This document shows positions 1 through 6,504 of a stretch of DNA of 7,092 nt, one piece after another. Source of the DNA: Gemmatimonadota bacterium (lineage in GTDB: Bacteria > Gemmatimonadota > Gemmatimonadetes > Longimicrobiales > Gaopeijiaceae); the NCBI GenBank assembly GCA_030550695.1, contig JAUQOX010000150.1, positions 1 to 7,092 of the forward strand, written 5' to 3'. Within the stretch, counting starts at the first letter, position 1, and every line of letters starts with the position of its first letter. The notes beneath the pieces are model-generated. The model saw only the letters and a program-made list of their open reading frames with translations, was not told where the DNA came from and did no database searches. The position numbers and the translations under genes are program-made.

Positions 1-507
1 TGCCCTTTGTCGCGAACCCGGACCCAGGTGGTCTTCTCCGACGGTCATCCCCGCGCCCGCCTCATGGTGGTCGGGGAGGCCCCCGGCGAGAAGGAGGACC
101 AGAGTGGCCGGGCATTCGTGGGGCCGGCGGGGAAGCTCCTGGATCTTCTTCTGGCCACCGTGGGATTCGACCGGAGCTCCACGGCCTACATATGCAACGT
201 TCTCAAATGTCGGCCGCCGGGAAATCGGGACCCCCTCCCGGCCGAGATCGAGGCCTGCACCCCTTACCTCCGAAGGCAGATCGAACTGGTGGCCCCCCGG
301 TCCTTGTTGGCTTTGGGGCGCTTCGCAGGCGCTTTCCTGGCCGGCGTGGAGCTTCCCCTCAACAAGCTTCGGGGCGAAGTGTACAGCTACGAAGGGGTAC
401 CTGTGGTGGTGACGTACCACCCCGCTGCCCTCCTCAGGAACCCCGGACTGACCCGGGCTGCCTGGGAGGATCTGCAGCTGCTTCGTCAGGTCATGGACGC
501 GCGGTGA
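1..507 (+). CDS. Uracil-DNA glycosylase, family 4 (Fe-S type), 5'-truncated by window edge
   Basis: Removes uracil from DNA as the first step of base excision repair. The reading frame is open from base 1, which encodes Cys-Pro-Leu-Ser-Arg-Thr-Arg. This matches the usual end of the N-terminal CxxCPLxxTR motif, so the TTG at base 7 is almost certainly internal and the true start lies upstream. Counting from base 1, visible motifs are the active-site GEAPGEKED (25-33), GRAFVGPAGKLL just after it, NVLKCRPPGNRDP with Cys70, Cys86 in EACTPYL, and the YHPAALLRNP loop with His140. Cys1, Cys70 and Cys86 would be three of the four [4Fe-4S] ligands, and the fourth should lie just upstream of the window. 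The 168 residues present fit a family of about 200. dnaB follows after 49 non-coding bases. The family is clear; the split between family 4 and the related family 5 rests on GEAPGEKED and is a little less sure. Confidence 0.93.
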   Translation, partial: CPLSRTRTQVVFSDGHPRARLMVVGEAPGEKEDQSGRAFVGPAGKLLDLLLATVGFDRSSTAYICNVLKCRPPGNRDPLPAEIEACTPYLRRQIELVAPRSLLALGRFAGAFLAGVELPLNKLRGEVYSYEGVPVVVTYHPAALLRNPGLTRAAWEDLQLLRQVMDAR

Positions 508-556
508 GCACAGGCTCCCTTCCGGTAGGGGGAGCGCCCTCCTTCCTCCTGGTCCT

Positions 557-1990
557 GTGGGTTCCGCAACGGTGAACGCTTCCGATCTCCCCCCCGCCCC
601 CCTCCCCACCGGTTTCGACCGACACCCGCCGTTTTCCCTCGAGGCGGAGGTCTCGGTCCTGGGGGGGATGTTGATCGATGCCGACGCGGTGGTGAAGGCG
701 GCAGAGATCTTGGACGAAGGCATGTTCTTCCGGGAGGCCCATCGGCGGATCTTCCGCTCCATGGTTCGCCTCTTCAAGGATCGGAAGCCCGTCGACGTCA
801 TTACCCTGTCGGAAGAACTCAAGAAAACCGGGGAGCTCGAAGCGGCAGGAGGCTTGGCCTACCTGGTGGAGCTGCTGGATGCCGTCCCCACCGCCGCCAA
901 CCTCGAGTACCATGCCGGCATCGTCCGGGAAAAAGCCCTCCTCCGTTATCTCATCGAGGCAGCCTCTCAGATCATCCGGGACGCCTACGAGCAAGGGGAG
1001 AGGTCCTTGGAGGAGATCCTGGACGAGGCGGAACGGCGGGTCTTCCAGGTAGCCCAGCGGCACGACCGGGGGGGGTTCGTCCGCCTCAAGCAGATTCTTT
1101 GGGCCACTTTCGAGCACATCGAGCGGGTGCACGAAAGCCCGGGCGGCATCACCGGCGTCCCCACCGGTTTCCCCAAATTGGACAGTCTTACCACCGGACT
1201 CCAAAAAGGGGATCTCTGTGTGGTGGCGGCGCGCCCGGGTATGGGGAAGACGGCGTGGGTCCTGAACGTGGCCCAGAATGCCGCCATCGGTCATCAGATC
1301 CCCGTGGCCATCTTTTCGCTGGAGATGTCCAAGGAACAGCTGGTCCAACGCCTCCTCTGTGCCGAAGGTCGGGTGGACAGTCAGAGGCTCCGCCAAGGCC
1401 GCCTGTCGCCGGCGGAATTTCAGCGCCTGGCCCGGGCGGCAGGCCACCTGGACACGGCACCCCTCTGGATCGACGACACTCCCGGCACCACGGTCATGGA
1501 AATGCGGGCCAAGGCCCGACGCCTCAAAGCCCAAGAGGACATCCAGCTGCTCATTGTCGACTACCTGCAGCTCATGGCCAGCCAGCGCCGCTACGAAAAC
1601 CGGGTTCAGGAGGTGAGCGAGATCTCCCGGGGACTGAAGGCTCTGGCCCGGGAGCTGCAGATCCCCGTCCTTGCCCTTTCGCAGTTGAGCCGCCAGCCCG
1701 AGCAGCGGGGGGGGGACCGCCGTCCCCAGCTTTCGGACCTTCGGGATTCCGGCTCCATCGAACAGGATGCCGATCTGGTCATGTTCTTGTACCGCCCCGA
1801 GGTTTACTTTGGCCCCGTGGACAAGGACGGGAAGTCCCTGGAGGGGAAGGCCGAACTCATTGTAGCCAAGCAGAGGAACGGACCCACCGACACGGTGCAC
1901 CTCGTGTTCCACCGCTCCTACACCCGCTTCGACCCCGCGGAGGACGGAGTCCTGGAGGGGGCCCCTCCCTTCTCCTCGGATCCCTTCTGA
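557..1990 (+). CDS. dnaB: Replicative DNA helicase DnaB
   Basis: Hexameric ATP-driven 5'-3' helicase that unwinds DNA at the replication fork and binds primase. From the GTG at 557 it is 477 aa, slightly above the usual 440-460. The N-terminal domain opens with PPFSLEAEVSVLGGMLID (about residues 24-41) and is followed by a linker. The RecA-like ATPase domain starts at ITGVPTGFPKLDSLTTGL. It shows Walker A ARPGMGKT (225-232), FSLEMS with catalytic Glu256, Walker B LLIVDYLQLM with Asp335, the QLSRQPEQR...LSDLRDSGSIEQDAD motif, and AKQRNG with Lys438 and the arginine finger Arg440. No intein interrupts these sites, though DnaB is a common intein host. The start is uncertain: GTG 557 and GTG 572 are both in frame and neither has a Shine-Dalgarno at normal distance; a GGTAGGGGGA tract lies about 23 bases before 557. 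ispD starts 11 bases after the stop. Confidence 0.97.
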   Translation: MGSATVNASDLPPAPLPTGFDRHPPFSLEAEVSVLGGMLIDADAVVKAAEILDEGMFFREAHRRIFRSMVRLFKDRKPVDVITLSEELKKTGELEAAGGLAYLVELLDAVPTAANLEYHAGIVREKALLRYLIEAASQIIRDAYEQGERSLEEILDEAERRVFQVAQRHDRGGFVRLKQILWATFEHIERVHESPGGITGVPTGFPKLDSLTTGLQKGDLCVVAARPGMGKTAWVLNVAQNAAIGHQIPVAIFSLEMSKEQLVQRLLCAEGRVDSQRLRQGRLSPAEFQRLARAAGHLDTAPLWIDDTPGTTVMEMRAKARRLKAQEDIQLLIVDYLQLMASQRRYENRVQEVSEISRGLKALARELQIPVLALSQLSRQPEQRGGDRRPQLSDLRDSGSIEQDADLVMFLYRPEVYFGPVDKDGKSLEGKAELIVAKQRNGPTDTVHLVFHRSYTRFDPAEDGVLEGAPPFSSDPF

Positions 1991-2001
1991 GATTTTTGCC
2001 C

Positions 2002-2733
2002 ATGGTGCCCCATTGCCCCGCCGAAGGCCCCCTCGAACGCCTTCCGAGGGCGGGGGTGGTGATCCCCGCCGCCGGCTCCGGAACGCGCATGGGAAGGGTG
2101 GCGAAGCCCTTCCTGGAGTTGGCGGGGCAACCGGTTCTGTGGCGGGCCCTCCGGCCCTTTCTGGGGCACCCGAGGGTGGAGGGGGTTGTGGTGGCGCTGG
2201 CTCCTGAGTGGTTCCGCTCACCCCCCGCCTGGCTCGCCGCCCTGGTGGGTCCCCGCCTGAGCCTTGTGGAGGGAGGCGAGACCCGAACGGCCTCGGTTCT
2301 GGCGGCCCTGGAGGCCCTTCCAGCCGGGGTCGACCTGGTGGCGGTCCACGATGCGGCCCGCCCGCTGGTGGATCCGGACATCTTCGACAGGTGTCTGGCG
2401 GCGGTGGGGCCGGGGAGGGGTGCCGTGGCCGGCTGGCCGGCCGTGGATACCCTCAAGGAGGTGGGGGAGGGGGGACGGATCTTGGCAACCCCTTGTCGGG
2501 AGCGTTTCTGGCATGCTCAAACCCCCCAGGTGTTCCCCCGGGATCTGTTGCTGTCCGCCTACCGGGAAGCGGTTCGTGAGGGCCGCAGCGGTACGGATGA
2601 CGCCGCGTTGGTGGAGGAGATGGGTGGGGAGGTGGTGATGGTGGAAGGCAGCCCCTGGAACCTCAAGTTGACCTGGCCGGAGGACCTTCGGGTGGCGGAA
2701 CTCCTCTTGAAGCTGAAGGAGGGTGCAGGGTGA
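2002..2733 (+). CDS. ispD: 2-C-methyl-D-erythritol 4-phosphate cytidylyltransferase (IspD)
   Basis: Transfers CMP from CTP to MEP, giving CDP-methylerythritol, the third step of the MEP isoprenoid pathway. The 243 aa fit the family (about 230). Motifs: the nucleotide-binding loop IPAAGSGTRMG with Arg29 and Lys35, VHDAARP (115-121), PAVDTLKEV, Arg166 upstream of HAQTPQVF (171-178), GTDDAALVEEMG, and NLKLTWPEDL with Lys222, matching the substrate-binding lysine of E. coli IspD. The usual Lys-Gln after the loop reads Lys-Pro-Phe here, which I regard as an ordinary variant. The start was set at ATG 2002, 11 bases after dnaB. TTG 1996 and GTG 2005 are in frame too, and none has a clear Shine-Dalgarno, so the gene may depend on ribosomes arriving from dnaB. 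The conserved fold begins near residue 17, so the first 16 residues may be partly extra. ispF, a common neighbour, is absent; the stop overlaps the next start by four bases. Confidence 0.95.
   Translation: MVPHCPAEGPLERLPRAGVVIPAAGSGTRMGRVAKPFLELAGQPVLWRALRPFLGHPRVEGVVVALAPEWFRSPPAWLAALVGPRLSLVEGGETRTASVLAALEALPAGVDLVAVHDAARPLVDPDIFDRCLAAVGPGRGAVAGWPAVDTLKEVGEGGRILATPCRERFWHAQTPQVFPRDLLLSAYREAVREGRSGTDDAALVEEMGGEVVMVEGSPWNLKLTWPEDLRVAELLLKLKEGAG
2716..2722 (+). promoter_or_regulatory. Shine-Dalgarno for the phosphatase gene
   Basis: AAGGAGG lies seven bases before the GTG at 2730, inside the end of ispD. It supports the GTG start, which overlaps the ispD stop as GTGA. Confidence 0.8.
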
Positions 2734-3209
2734 CCCCCTCACGGGTGCTCTTCGTGTGCACGGGCAACACCTGTCGGAGTCCCCTTGCCGAGGTCTTGGC
2801 CCGAAGCCTGTCTGCCGAAGCGGGCCTTGGGGGGGTCGAATTCCGTTCGGCGGGCACCGACGCCCTGCCGGGAGCGGCGGCGAGCCCTGGAGCAAGGAAG
2901 GTGGCGGCCCGTCACGGGCTGAGCTTGGAAAATCACCGGGCGCGACTCCTGACCCCCGATCTTGTGGACTGGGCGGAGGTGATCCTCTGCATGGACATAC
3001 CCCATCTCCGGAAGGTGAGACTCCTCGGGGGAGGGGCGAAGAGCAGCCTCCTGGGGGCCTTTGGCCTCGGCGAGGTCGGAGGGTCGGGTCCTTCCATCCC
3101 GGACCCTTTCGGGGGCGACGAAGAAGTATATGAGGAAACCTTTCAGGTCTTGGAACGCCATGTGAGGCAGGCCTTGAAACGCCTGAGGGGGCAGGCAGAC
3201 AGCCTATGA
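2730..3209 (+). CDS. Low-molecular-weight phosphatase, YwlE-like (probable protein-arginine phosphatase)
   Basis: A cytoplasmic low-molecular-weight phosphatase of 159 aa, normal family length. The P-loop is VCTGNTCRSPLAE with nucleophile Cys10 and Arg16 (CX5R followed by Ser17). The general acid is Asp125 in IPDPFGG. The RSAGTDALPGAAASPGA segment and the late DxxxADxILCMD-like stretch also match the family. Two details point to the protein-arginine phosphatase branch (B. subtilis YwlE): Thr14 inside the P-loop, where tyrosine phosphatases usually carry Ile (CLGNICRS), and the DPFGG acid loop in place of DPY. YwlE removes phosphate from arginines marked by the kinase McsB. No mcsB or clpC is in this window, so the substrate is inferred from residues only; a tyrosine phosphatase or an arsenate reductase relative remains possible. 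Start GTG overlaps the ispD stop and the stop overlaps the aroE start, so it sits within a coupled run. Confidence 0.9.
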   Translation: MTPSRVLFVCTGNTCRSPLAEVLARSLSAEAGLGGVEFRSAGTDALPGAAASPGARKVAARHGLSLENHRARLLTPDLVDWAEVILCMDIPHLRKVRLLGGGAKSSLLGAFGLGEVGGSGPSIPDPFGGDEEVYEETFQVLERHVRQALKRLRGQADSL

Positions 3210-4048
3210 GCCTGGACATTTCGGCCCGCAGCCGGGTCTTCGCCGTGGTGGGGGATCCCGTCGGCCACAGCCTCTCCCCGGTGATCCACAACGCCGCCAT
3301 ACGGGCCGCGGGACTGGATGGCATCTATGTGGCCCTTCGAGTTCGAGGGGACGACCTTCCCGGCGTGGTCCGGGGATTGGCCCGGGCGGGGGGCGGGGGG
3401 AACGTCACCCTTCCCCACAAGGAAAAAGCGGCGTCCCTGGTGGAGGAAGCTACGGCGGCGGTTCGTCGGACGGGCGCCTGCAACACGTTCTGGATGGAGG
3501 ACGGCCGGATCCGGGGCGACAACACGGACGTGGAGGGATTTTCACGGGCGCTGAAGGTCTTTCTGGGAGCCACCCCCCGCCTGGGCCAGGTCCTCCTGTT
3601 GGGGGCCGGAGGTGCAGCCAGGGCGTGCCTGGTTGCACTGCTGGACTTGGGCGCCGAGGAGATCCATCTCTTGAACCGCACGCCGGAGCGGGCCAGGGTG
3701 GTTGCCCGGCGTATCGGCGGATCCAAGACTCGCGTTCTCGAAGACCCCCGGGCGTTGTCGGGAGAGGCTTACGACCTGGTGGTGAACGCCACCAGCCTCG
3801 GACTCGGGGCCGACGACCCTTCCCCGGTGGACTTCGATCTCTTCGGCCGGGTGGGAGCGGCCATGGACCTCATCTACGGACCGCGCCCCACCCGTTTCCA
3901 GTTGGAGGCCCGGGAGCGGGGAATCCGGCTGGCGGACGGCTCGGAGATGCTCATCCAGCAGGCTGCGGTCTCCTTCGAGGGGTGGTGGGGGGTCCAGCCG
4001 CCCCTTTCCCCGATGAGGGAAGCCCTGGAGAAGGCCGTTCGCCGGTGA
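3206..4048 (+). CDS. aroE: Shikimate 5-dehydrogenase (AroE)
   Basis: Reduces 3-dehydroshikimate to shikimate with NADPH, the fourth step of the shikimate pathway to aromatic amino acids. The 280 aa are full length. The substrate domain carries GDPVGHSLSP with Ser22 and Ser24 for shikimate, GNVTLPHK with catalytic Lys72, Asn93 in ACNTF, and GDNTDVEGF with catalytic Asp108. The cofactor domain has the glycine loop GAGGAA (133-138), NRT (157-159), which is the usual NADP phosphate-binding motif, and NATSLGL. The C-terminal GSEMLIQQAAVSFEGWWG closes the active site. The ATG overlaps the preceding stop as ATGA and only a weak GA-rich tract (GAGGGGG, 14 bases away) precedes it, so reinitiation by ribosomes finishing the phosphatase gene is likely. 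A very G-rich stretch encodes Gly62-Gly65 directly before the catalytic lysine motif. The NADP motif argues against the quinate-type paralogue YdiB. Confidence 0.96.
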   Translation: MSLDISARSRVFAVVGDPVGHSLSPVIHNAAIRAAGLDGIYVALRVRGDDLPGVVRGLARAGGGGNVTLPHKEKAASLVEEATAAVRRTGACNTFWMEDGRIRGDNTDVEGFSRALKVFLGATPRLGQVLLLGAGGAARACLVALLDLGAEEIHLLNRTPERARVVARRIGGSKTRVLEDPRALSGEAYDLVVNATSLGLGADDPSPVDFDLFGRVGAAMDLIYGPRPTRFQLEARERGIRLADGSEMLIQQAAVSFEGWWGVQPPLSPMREALEKAVRR

Positions 4049-4797
4049 TCCCTCCACGCTGGCCCTACGGGATGGCAAGATCCCTTCTGGATCTCTTCCT
4101 TCCCAGGGCGTGCCTCGCCTGTGGAGGGCGCATCCCCCCGGAAGAAACGAACGGTTGGATCTGTGTCTCCTGCCGGCTGGCCCTTCGTCCCCCGCCCGAG
4201 CCGTCTTGCCGCCGGTGCGGATTCCCCTTGGGGACCGGGCTCCCTGAGGACTCTCCCTGTCTGGAGTGCGCCGGCTGGCCTCCCCCGCTGGCCTCCGCCA
4301 GGTCGGTGGTTCTTCTCGATCCCGTTTCCCGATCCCTGGTCCACGCCCTGAAGTACCACGGCTGGGCCCCGCTGGCCGATAGCCTGGCGGAGGCCATGGC
4401 GGCCTTGCCGGTGCCCGCACCCCCCACGGCGCCGGTGGTGCCCGTTCCCACGACACCGGCTCGCCGACGGATGAGGGGGTACAATCAGGCCGCCCTCCTG
4501 GCTTGGGGGGTGGCTCGGCGGAGGGGCTGTGCCTGTCTGGAGTTGTTGGAGCGGGTGGGGAAGGGGAGCCAGGTGGGCCGGTCCCCCCGAGGGCGGGAAG
4601 CGCACATGGAGGGTGCTTTTCGGCGGGTTGCACGAGGCAGTTCCCTGGCCATGGAGGAGGAGGTTATTCTGGTAGACGACGTCCTCACCACGGGGGCTAC
4701 CGCCCGCCGGGCTACCCTGGCGCTGGTGGCTGGGGGGGTGAGGAAAGTGCACCTCCTCACCTTTGCCCGGGCCCTCCCCTACGGGGGCTGGAGGTAG
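4045..4797 (+). CDS. comF: ComF-family phosphoribosyltransferase-like protein (double zinc ribbon)
   Basis: Member of the ComF/GntX family, linked to DNA uptake in naturally competent bacteria; in many others its role is unknown. The 250 aa have eight cysteines in four CxxC pairs (23/26, 40/43, 55/58, 72/75), a likely double zinc-binding region. A phosphoribosyltransferase-type domain follows, with HALKYHGW, PVPTTPARRRMRGYNQAALLA and the PRPP-binding motif ILVDDVLTTGAT (Asp211, Asp212). The start chosen is GTG 4045. It overlaps the aroE stop as GTGA, like the two junctions before it, and GGAGAAGG lies ten bases upstream. ATG 4072 is the alternative and would remove nine residues before the conserved LLDLFLP segment. 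No other competence gene is visible here, so a competence role should not be assumed. Confidence 0.92.
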   Translation: MIPPRWPYGMARSLLDLFLPRACLACGGRIPPEETNGWICVSCRLALRPPPEPSCRRCGFPLGTGLPEDSPCLECAGWPPPLASARSVVLLDPVSRSLVHALKYHGWAPLADSLAEAMAALPVPAPPTAPVVPVPTTPARRRMRGYNQAALLAWGVARRRGCACLELLERVGKGSQVGRSPRGREAHMEGAFRRVARGSSLAMEEEVILVDDVLTTGATARRATLALVAGGVRKVHLLTFARALPYGGWR

Positions 4798-4800
4798 GGG
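4776..4800 (+). other. Possible hairpin over the comF stop codon
   Basis: CCCCTAC (4776-4782) can pair with GTAGGGG (4794-4800) around an 11-base loop, covering the comF TAG stop. No T-run follows, so it does not look like a standard intrinsic terminator. It lies at the boundary between the tightly overlapping run and gap and might slow decay or weaken read-through. In such GC-rich DNA a 7-bp stem can arise by chance. Confidence 0.25.
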
Positions 4801-4832
4801 GGAGCGGGGCGAAACCCGATGCGACATCCTTC

Positions 4833-4838
4833 AGGAGG
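4833..4838 (+). promoter_or_regulatory. Shine-Dalgarno for gap
   Basis: AGGAGG lies six bases before the ATG at 4845, a near-perfect site. It fixes the gap start and suggests high translation. No convincing -35/-10 promoter was found in the 47-base spacer before gap. Confidence 0.9.
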
Positions 4839-4844
4839 AGACCC

Positions 4845-5855
4845 ATGGGCGTGAAGGTCGCCATCAACGGATTCGGCAGAATCGGTAGGCTTGTGTTGCG
4901 GGCTGCCAGGCAGGGCGGAAAGGCGGAGCTGGACTTCGTGGCTGTGAACGACCTCACGGACGCCAAGACCTTGGCCCATCTCTTCAAGTATGACTCCGTC
5001 CACCGGACCTATCCGGGAACGGTGGAAGCCTCGGAGGGGAAGATGGTGGTGGATGGCCACGAGATCGCGGTCTTCAGCGAGAAGGATCCCGCGAACCTTC
5101 CCTGGCAGGAGCTGGGGGTGGAGGTGGTGGTGGAGGCCACGGGGAAGTTCCGGGACCGAGAGGGCTTGCAGAAGCATCTGGACGCTGGGGCCAAGAAGGT
5201 CATCCTCACCGCCCCCGGCAAGAAAGAGGATATCACCATCGTGATGGGGGTGAACCATGACCGTTACGATCCCGCCCGGCATCACGTGATCTCCAATGCC
5301 TCCTGTACCACGAACTGTCTGGCTCCGGTGGCCAAGGTCCTCCTGGATTCCTTCGGCATCCGCAAGGGTCTGATGACCACCATTCATGCCTACACAAACG
5401 ACCAGGTCATTCTGGACATGCCCCACAAGGATCTCCGACGGGCACGGGCAGCGGGGGTATCCATGATCCCCACCACCACAGGTGCCGCCAAAGCGACGGC
5501 CCTCGTGCTTCCCGAGTTGGCCGGCAAGATCGACGGAATGGCCATCCGGGTGCCCACAGCCGATGTGTCGTTGGTGGATCTGACGGTGGAGGTGGAGAAG
5601 GAGACCACACCCGCCGAGGTGAACGACGCTTTCCGGGCTGCTGCCCAGGGTCCCCTGGCGGGTATCCTCTACGTTTCGGAGGAGCCCCTGGTGTCCGTGG
5701 ATTTCACCGGTCATTCGGCGAGCAGCATCGTCGATGCGCCCAGTACGGCGGTGATGGGGGGGAATCTGGTCAAGGTGCTGGCCTGGTACGACAACGAGTG
5801 GGGGTACTCCGAACGGGTGGTGGACCTGGTCAGCTACGTGGCCCGGCGCTTGTAG
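4845..5855 (+). CDS. gap: Glyceraldehyde-3-phosphate dehydrogenase, phosphorylating, NAD-type
   Basis: Converts glyceraldehyde 3-phosphate, phosphate and NAD+ to 1,3-bisphosphoglycerate in cytoplasmic glycolysis (reversible). The 336 aa are full length. Residues 7-15, INGFGRIGR, are the cofactor loop. NDLTD with Asp36 matches the aspartate that favours NAD over NADP in bacillus-type enzymes. The catalytic pair is Cys154 in SNASCTTNCLAP and His181 in TTIHAYTNDQ. Further signatures are HKDLRRARAA, PTTTGAAKA and the C-terminal WYDNEWGYSERVVDL. Bacillus enzymes have Leu-Pro before HKDLRR; this one has Met-Pro, which keeps the proline and is unlike the Ala-Ser of NADP-using plastid and cyanobacterial forms. 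The start is fixed by the strong AGGAGG. pgk and tpi, frequent next genes, are missing; a sigma factor follows 58 bases after the stop. The 47-base spacer before it suggests gap may be expressed partly on its own. Confidence 0.97.
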   Translation: MGVKVAINGFGRIGRLVLRAARQGGKAELDFVAVNDLTDAKTLAHLFKYDSVHRTYPGTVEASEGKMVVDGHEIAVFSEKDPANLPWQELGVEVVVEATGKFRDREGLQKHLDAGAKKVILTAPGKKEDITIVMGVNHDRYDPARHHVISNASCTTNCLAPVAKVLLDSFGIRKGLMTTIHAYTNDQVILDMPHKDLRRARAAGVSMIPTTTGAAKATALVLPELAGKIDGMAIRVPTADVSLVDLTVEVEKETTPAEVNDAFRAAAQGPLAGILYVSEEPLVSVDFTGHSASSIVDAPSTAVMGGNLVKVLAWYDNEWGYSERVVDLVSYVARRL

Positions 5856-5900
5856 AGGCCCCAAGAGGTCGGGGGGCGACGGCAGTGGACCGAGGGGGGT

Positions 5901-5906
5901 GAGGGG
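5901..5906 (+). promoter_or_regulatory. Shine-Dalgarno for the ECF sigma factor gene
   Basis: GAGGGG lies seven bases before ATG 5914 and decides that start over the in-frame GTG at 5899, which would add five residues. The surrounding 58-base spacer (5856-5913) shows no clear promoter. Confidence 0.65.
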
Positions 5907-5913
5907 TCGGCCT

Positions 5914-6504
5914 ATGGCGGAAAAGGGAAGAACCCCCGTGGAAGCCGGGGTGAGGGCCGATCCCCCCTTGCCTTCGGACTTCGCCCGATGGTTCGAAGAG
6001 TATCGCCCCGTGGTCTACCGTTACGTTCGCTTTCGGGTGGCCAGCCGGGAGGCGGCGGAAGACCTTACCTCGGAAGCGTTCCTGAAGGCGCTGCGTTTCC
6101 TGGAACGGTATGACCCGCGGAGGGCGTCTCCTCTCACCTGGCTCCTACGGATCGCCCGAAACACGGTCACCGACCACCTCAGGGCCCTGCGCCGGCGGGG
6201 AAGATTGCAGGTCTCCTTGGACGGGTCGCCGGATCTGGTGGCGGAGGTTCCTTCCCTCGAAGAGCGACTTCTCTTCGAGGAACGGGTTCAGGTTCTCCTG
6301 AACACGGTGCGGAGCCTACGGGAGCCGGATCAGGAGATCCTTTCCCTCCGTTACGGGGCGGGCCTTTCCAACCAGGAGATTGCCGAGGCCCTGGGCCTGT
6401 CGGCCAATGCGGTGGCCGTGCGAGTCCACCGGGCCCTGGCACGTTTGAAGGGGGCCCTCGGGGAAAGGGGCGCTTTGGGGGAAGAGGAGGATTCCCATGC
6501 TTGA
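5914..6504 (+). CDS. RNA polymerase sigma factor, ECF/sigma-70 family
   Basis: Alternative sigma factor that would direct RNA polymerase to a stress or envelope regulon. From ATG 5914 it is 196 aa, normal for the ECF group. Region 2 covers about residues 23-95: FARWFEEYRPVVYRYVRFRV, AEDLTSEAFLKAL (48-60, region 2.2, core binding), then SPLTWLLRIARNTVTDHLR with the basic RALRRRGR end for -10 recognition. Region 4 (about 120-185) has VRSLREPDQEILSLRYGAGLSNQEIAEALGLS and a helix-turn-helix at about 151-178 ending NAVAVRVHRALARLKGAL. Region 3 is missing, as expected for ECF factors. A charged linker (about 98-120) joins the two. The downstream membrane protein overlaps its stop by eight bases, the usual place for an anti-sigma factor. 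The regulon and inducing signal cannot be read from the sequence, and no ECF-type -35/-10 pair was found upstream. Confidence 0.94.
   Translation: MAEKGRTPVEAGVRADPPLPSDFARWFEEYRPVVYRYVRFRVASREAAEDLTSEAFLKALRFLERYDPRRASPLTWLLRIARNTVTDHLRALRRRGRLQVSLDGSPDLVAEVPSLEERLLFEERVQVLLNTVRSLREPDQEILSLRYGAGLSNQEIAEALGLSANAVAVRVHRALARLKGALGERGALGEEEDSHA
6484..6490 (+). promoter_or_regulatory. Shine-Dalgarno for the putative anti-sigma gene
   Basis: GAGGAGG lies six bases before ATG 6497, inside the last codons of the sigma gene. It decides the start of the next gene and shows that it is translated in its own right. Confidence 0.85.

Noticed and set aside
1225..1580. Possible intein in DnaB at the Walker A or downstream sites
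   Set aside because: The motifs are continuous and the total length of 477 aa leaves no room for an intein.
1985..2001. Five-T run after the dnaB stop as a possible terminator
   Set aside because: No stable stem lies directly before the T-run, and ispD starts four bases after it.
491..2221. Minus-strand open frame of 576 codons opposite dnaB and part of ispD
   Set aside because: It mirrors the codon pattern of well-supported + strand genes, has low-complexity Pro/Gly/Arg content and no recognisable domain. Long antisense frames are expected in GC-rich DNA.
2218..3324. Minus-strand open frame of 368 codons opposite ispD and the phosphatase gene
   Set aside because: Same reasons: it crosses two real genes and their overlap, with a Pro/Arg-rich translation and no motif.
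4553..4577. Second G-quadruplex-like tract, in comF
   Set aside because: The last loop is 8 bases and two runs are only three G; ordinary for GC-rich coding sequence.
5811..5840. GAAC ... CGTG as an ECF-type autoregulated promoter for the sigma gene
   Set aside because: The spacing is about 22 bases, well beyond the usual 16-17, and the -35 lacks the full GGAAC.
4779..5864. Minus-strand open frame of 361 codons opposite gap
   Set aside because: It is an antisense shadow of a highly conserved gene; the His/Gly/Leu-rich translation matches no family I recognise.
5858..5877. GCCCC/GGGGC inverted repeat after gap as a terminator
   Set aside because: Only five base pairs with a 10-base loop and no following T-run; chance occurrence is likely in this composition.
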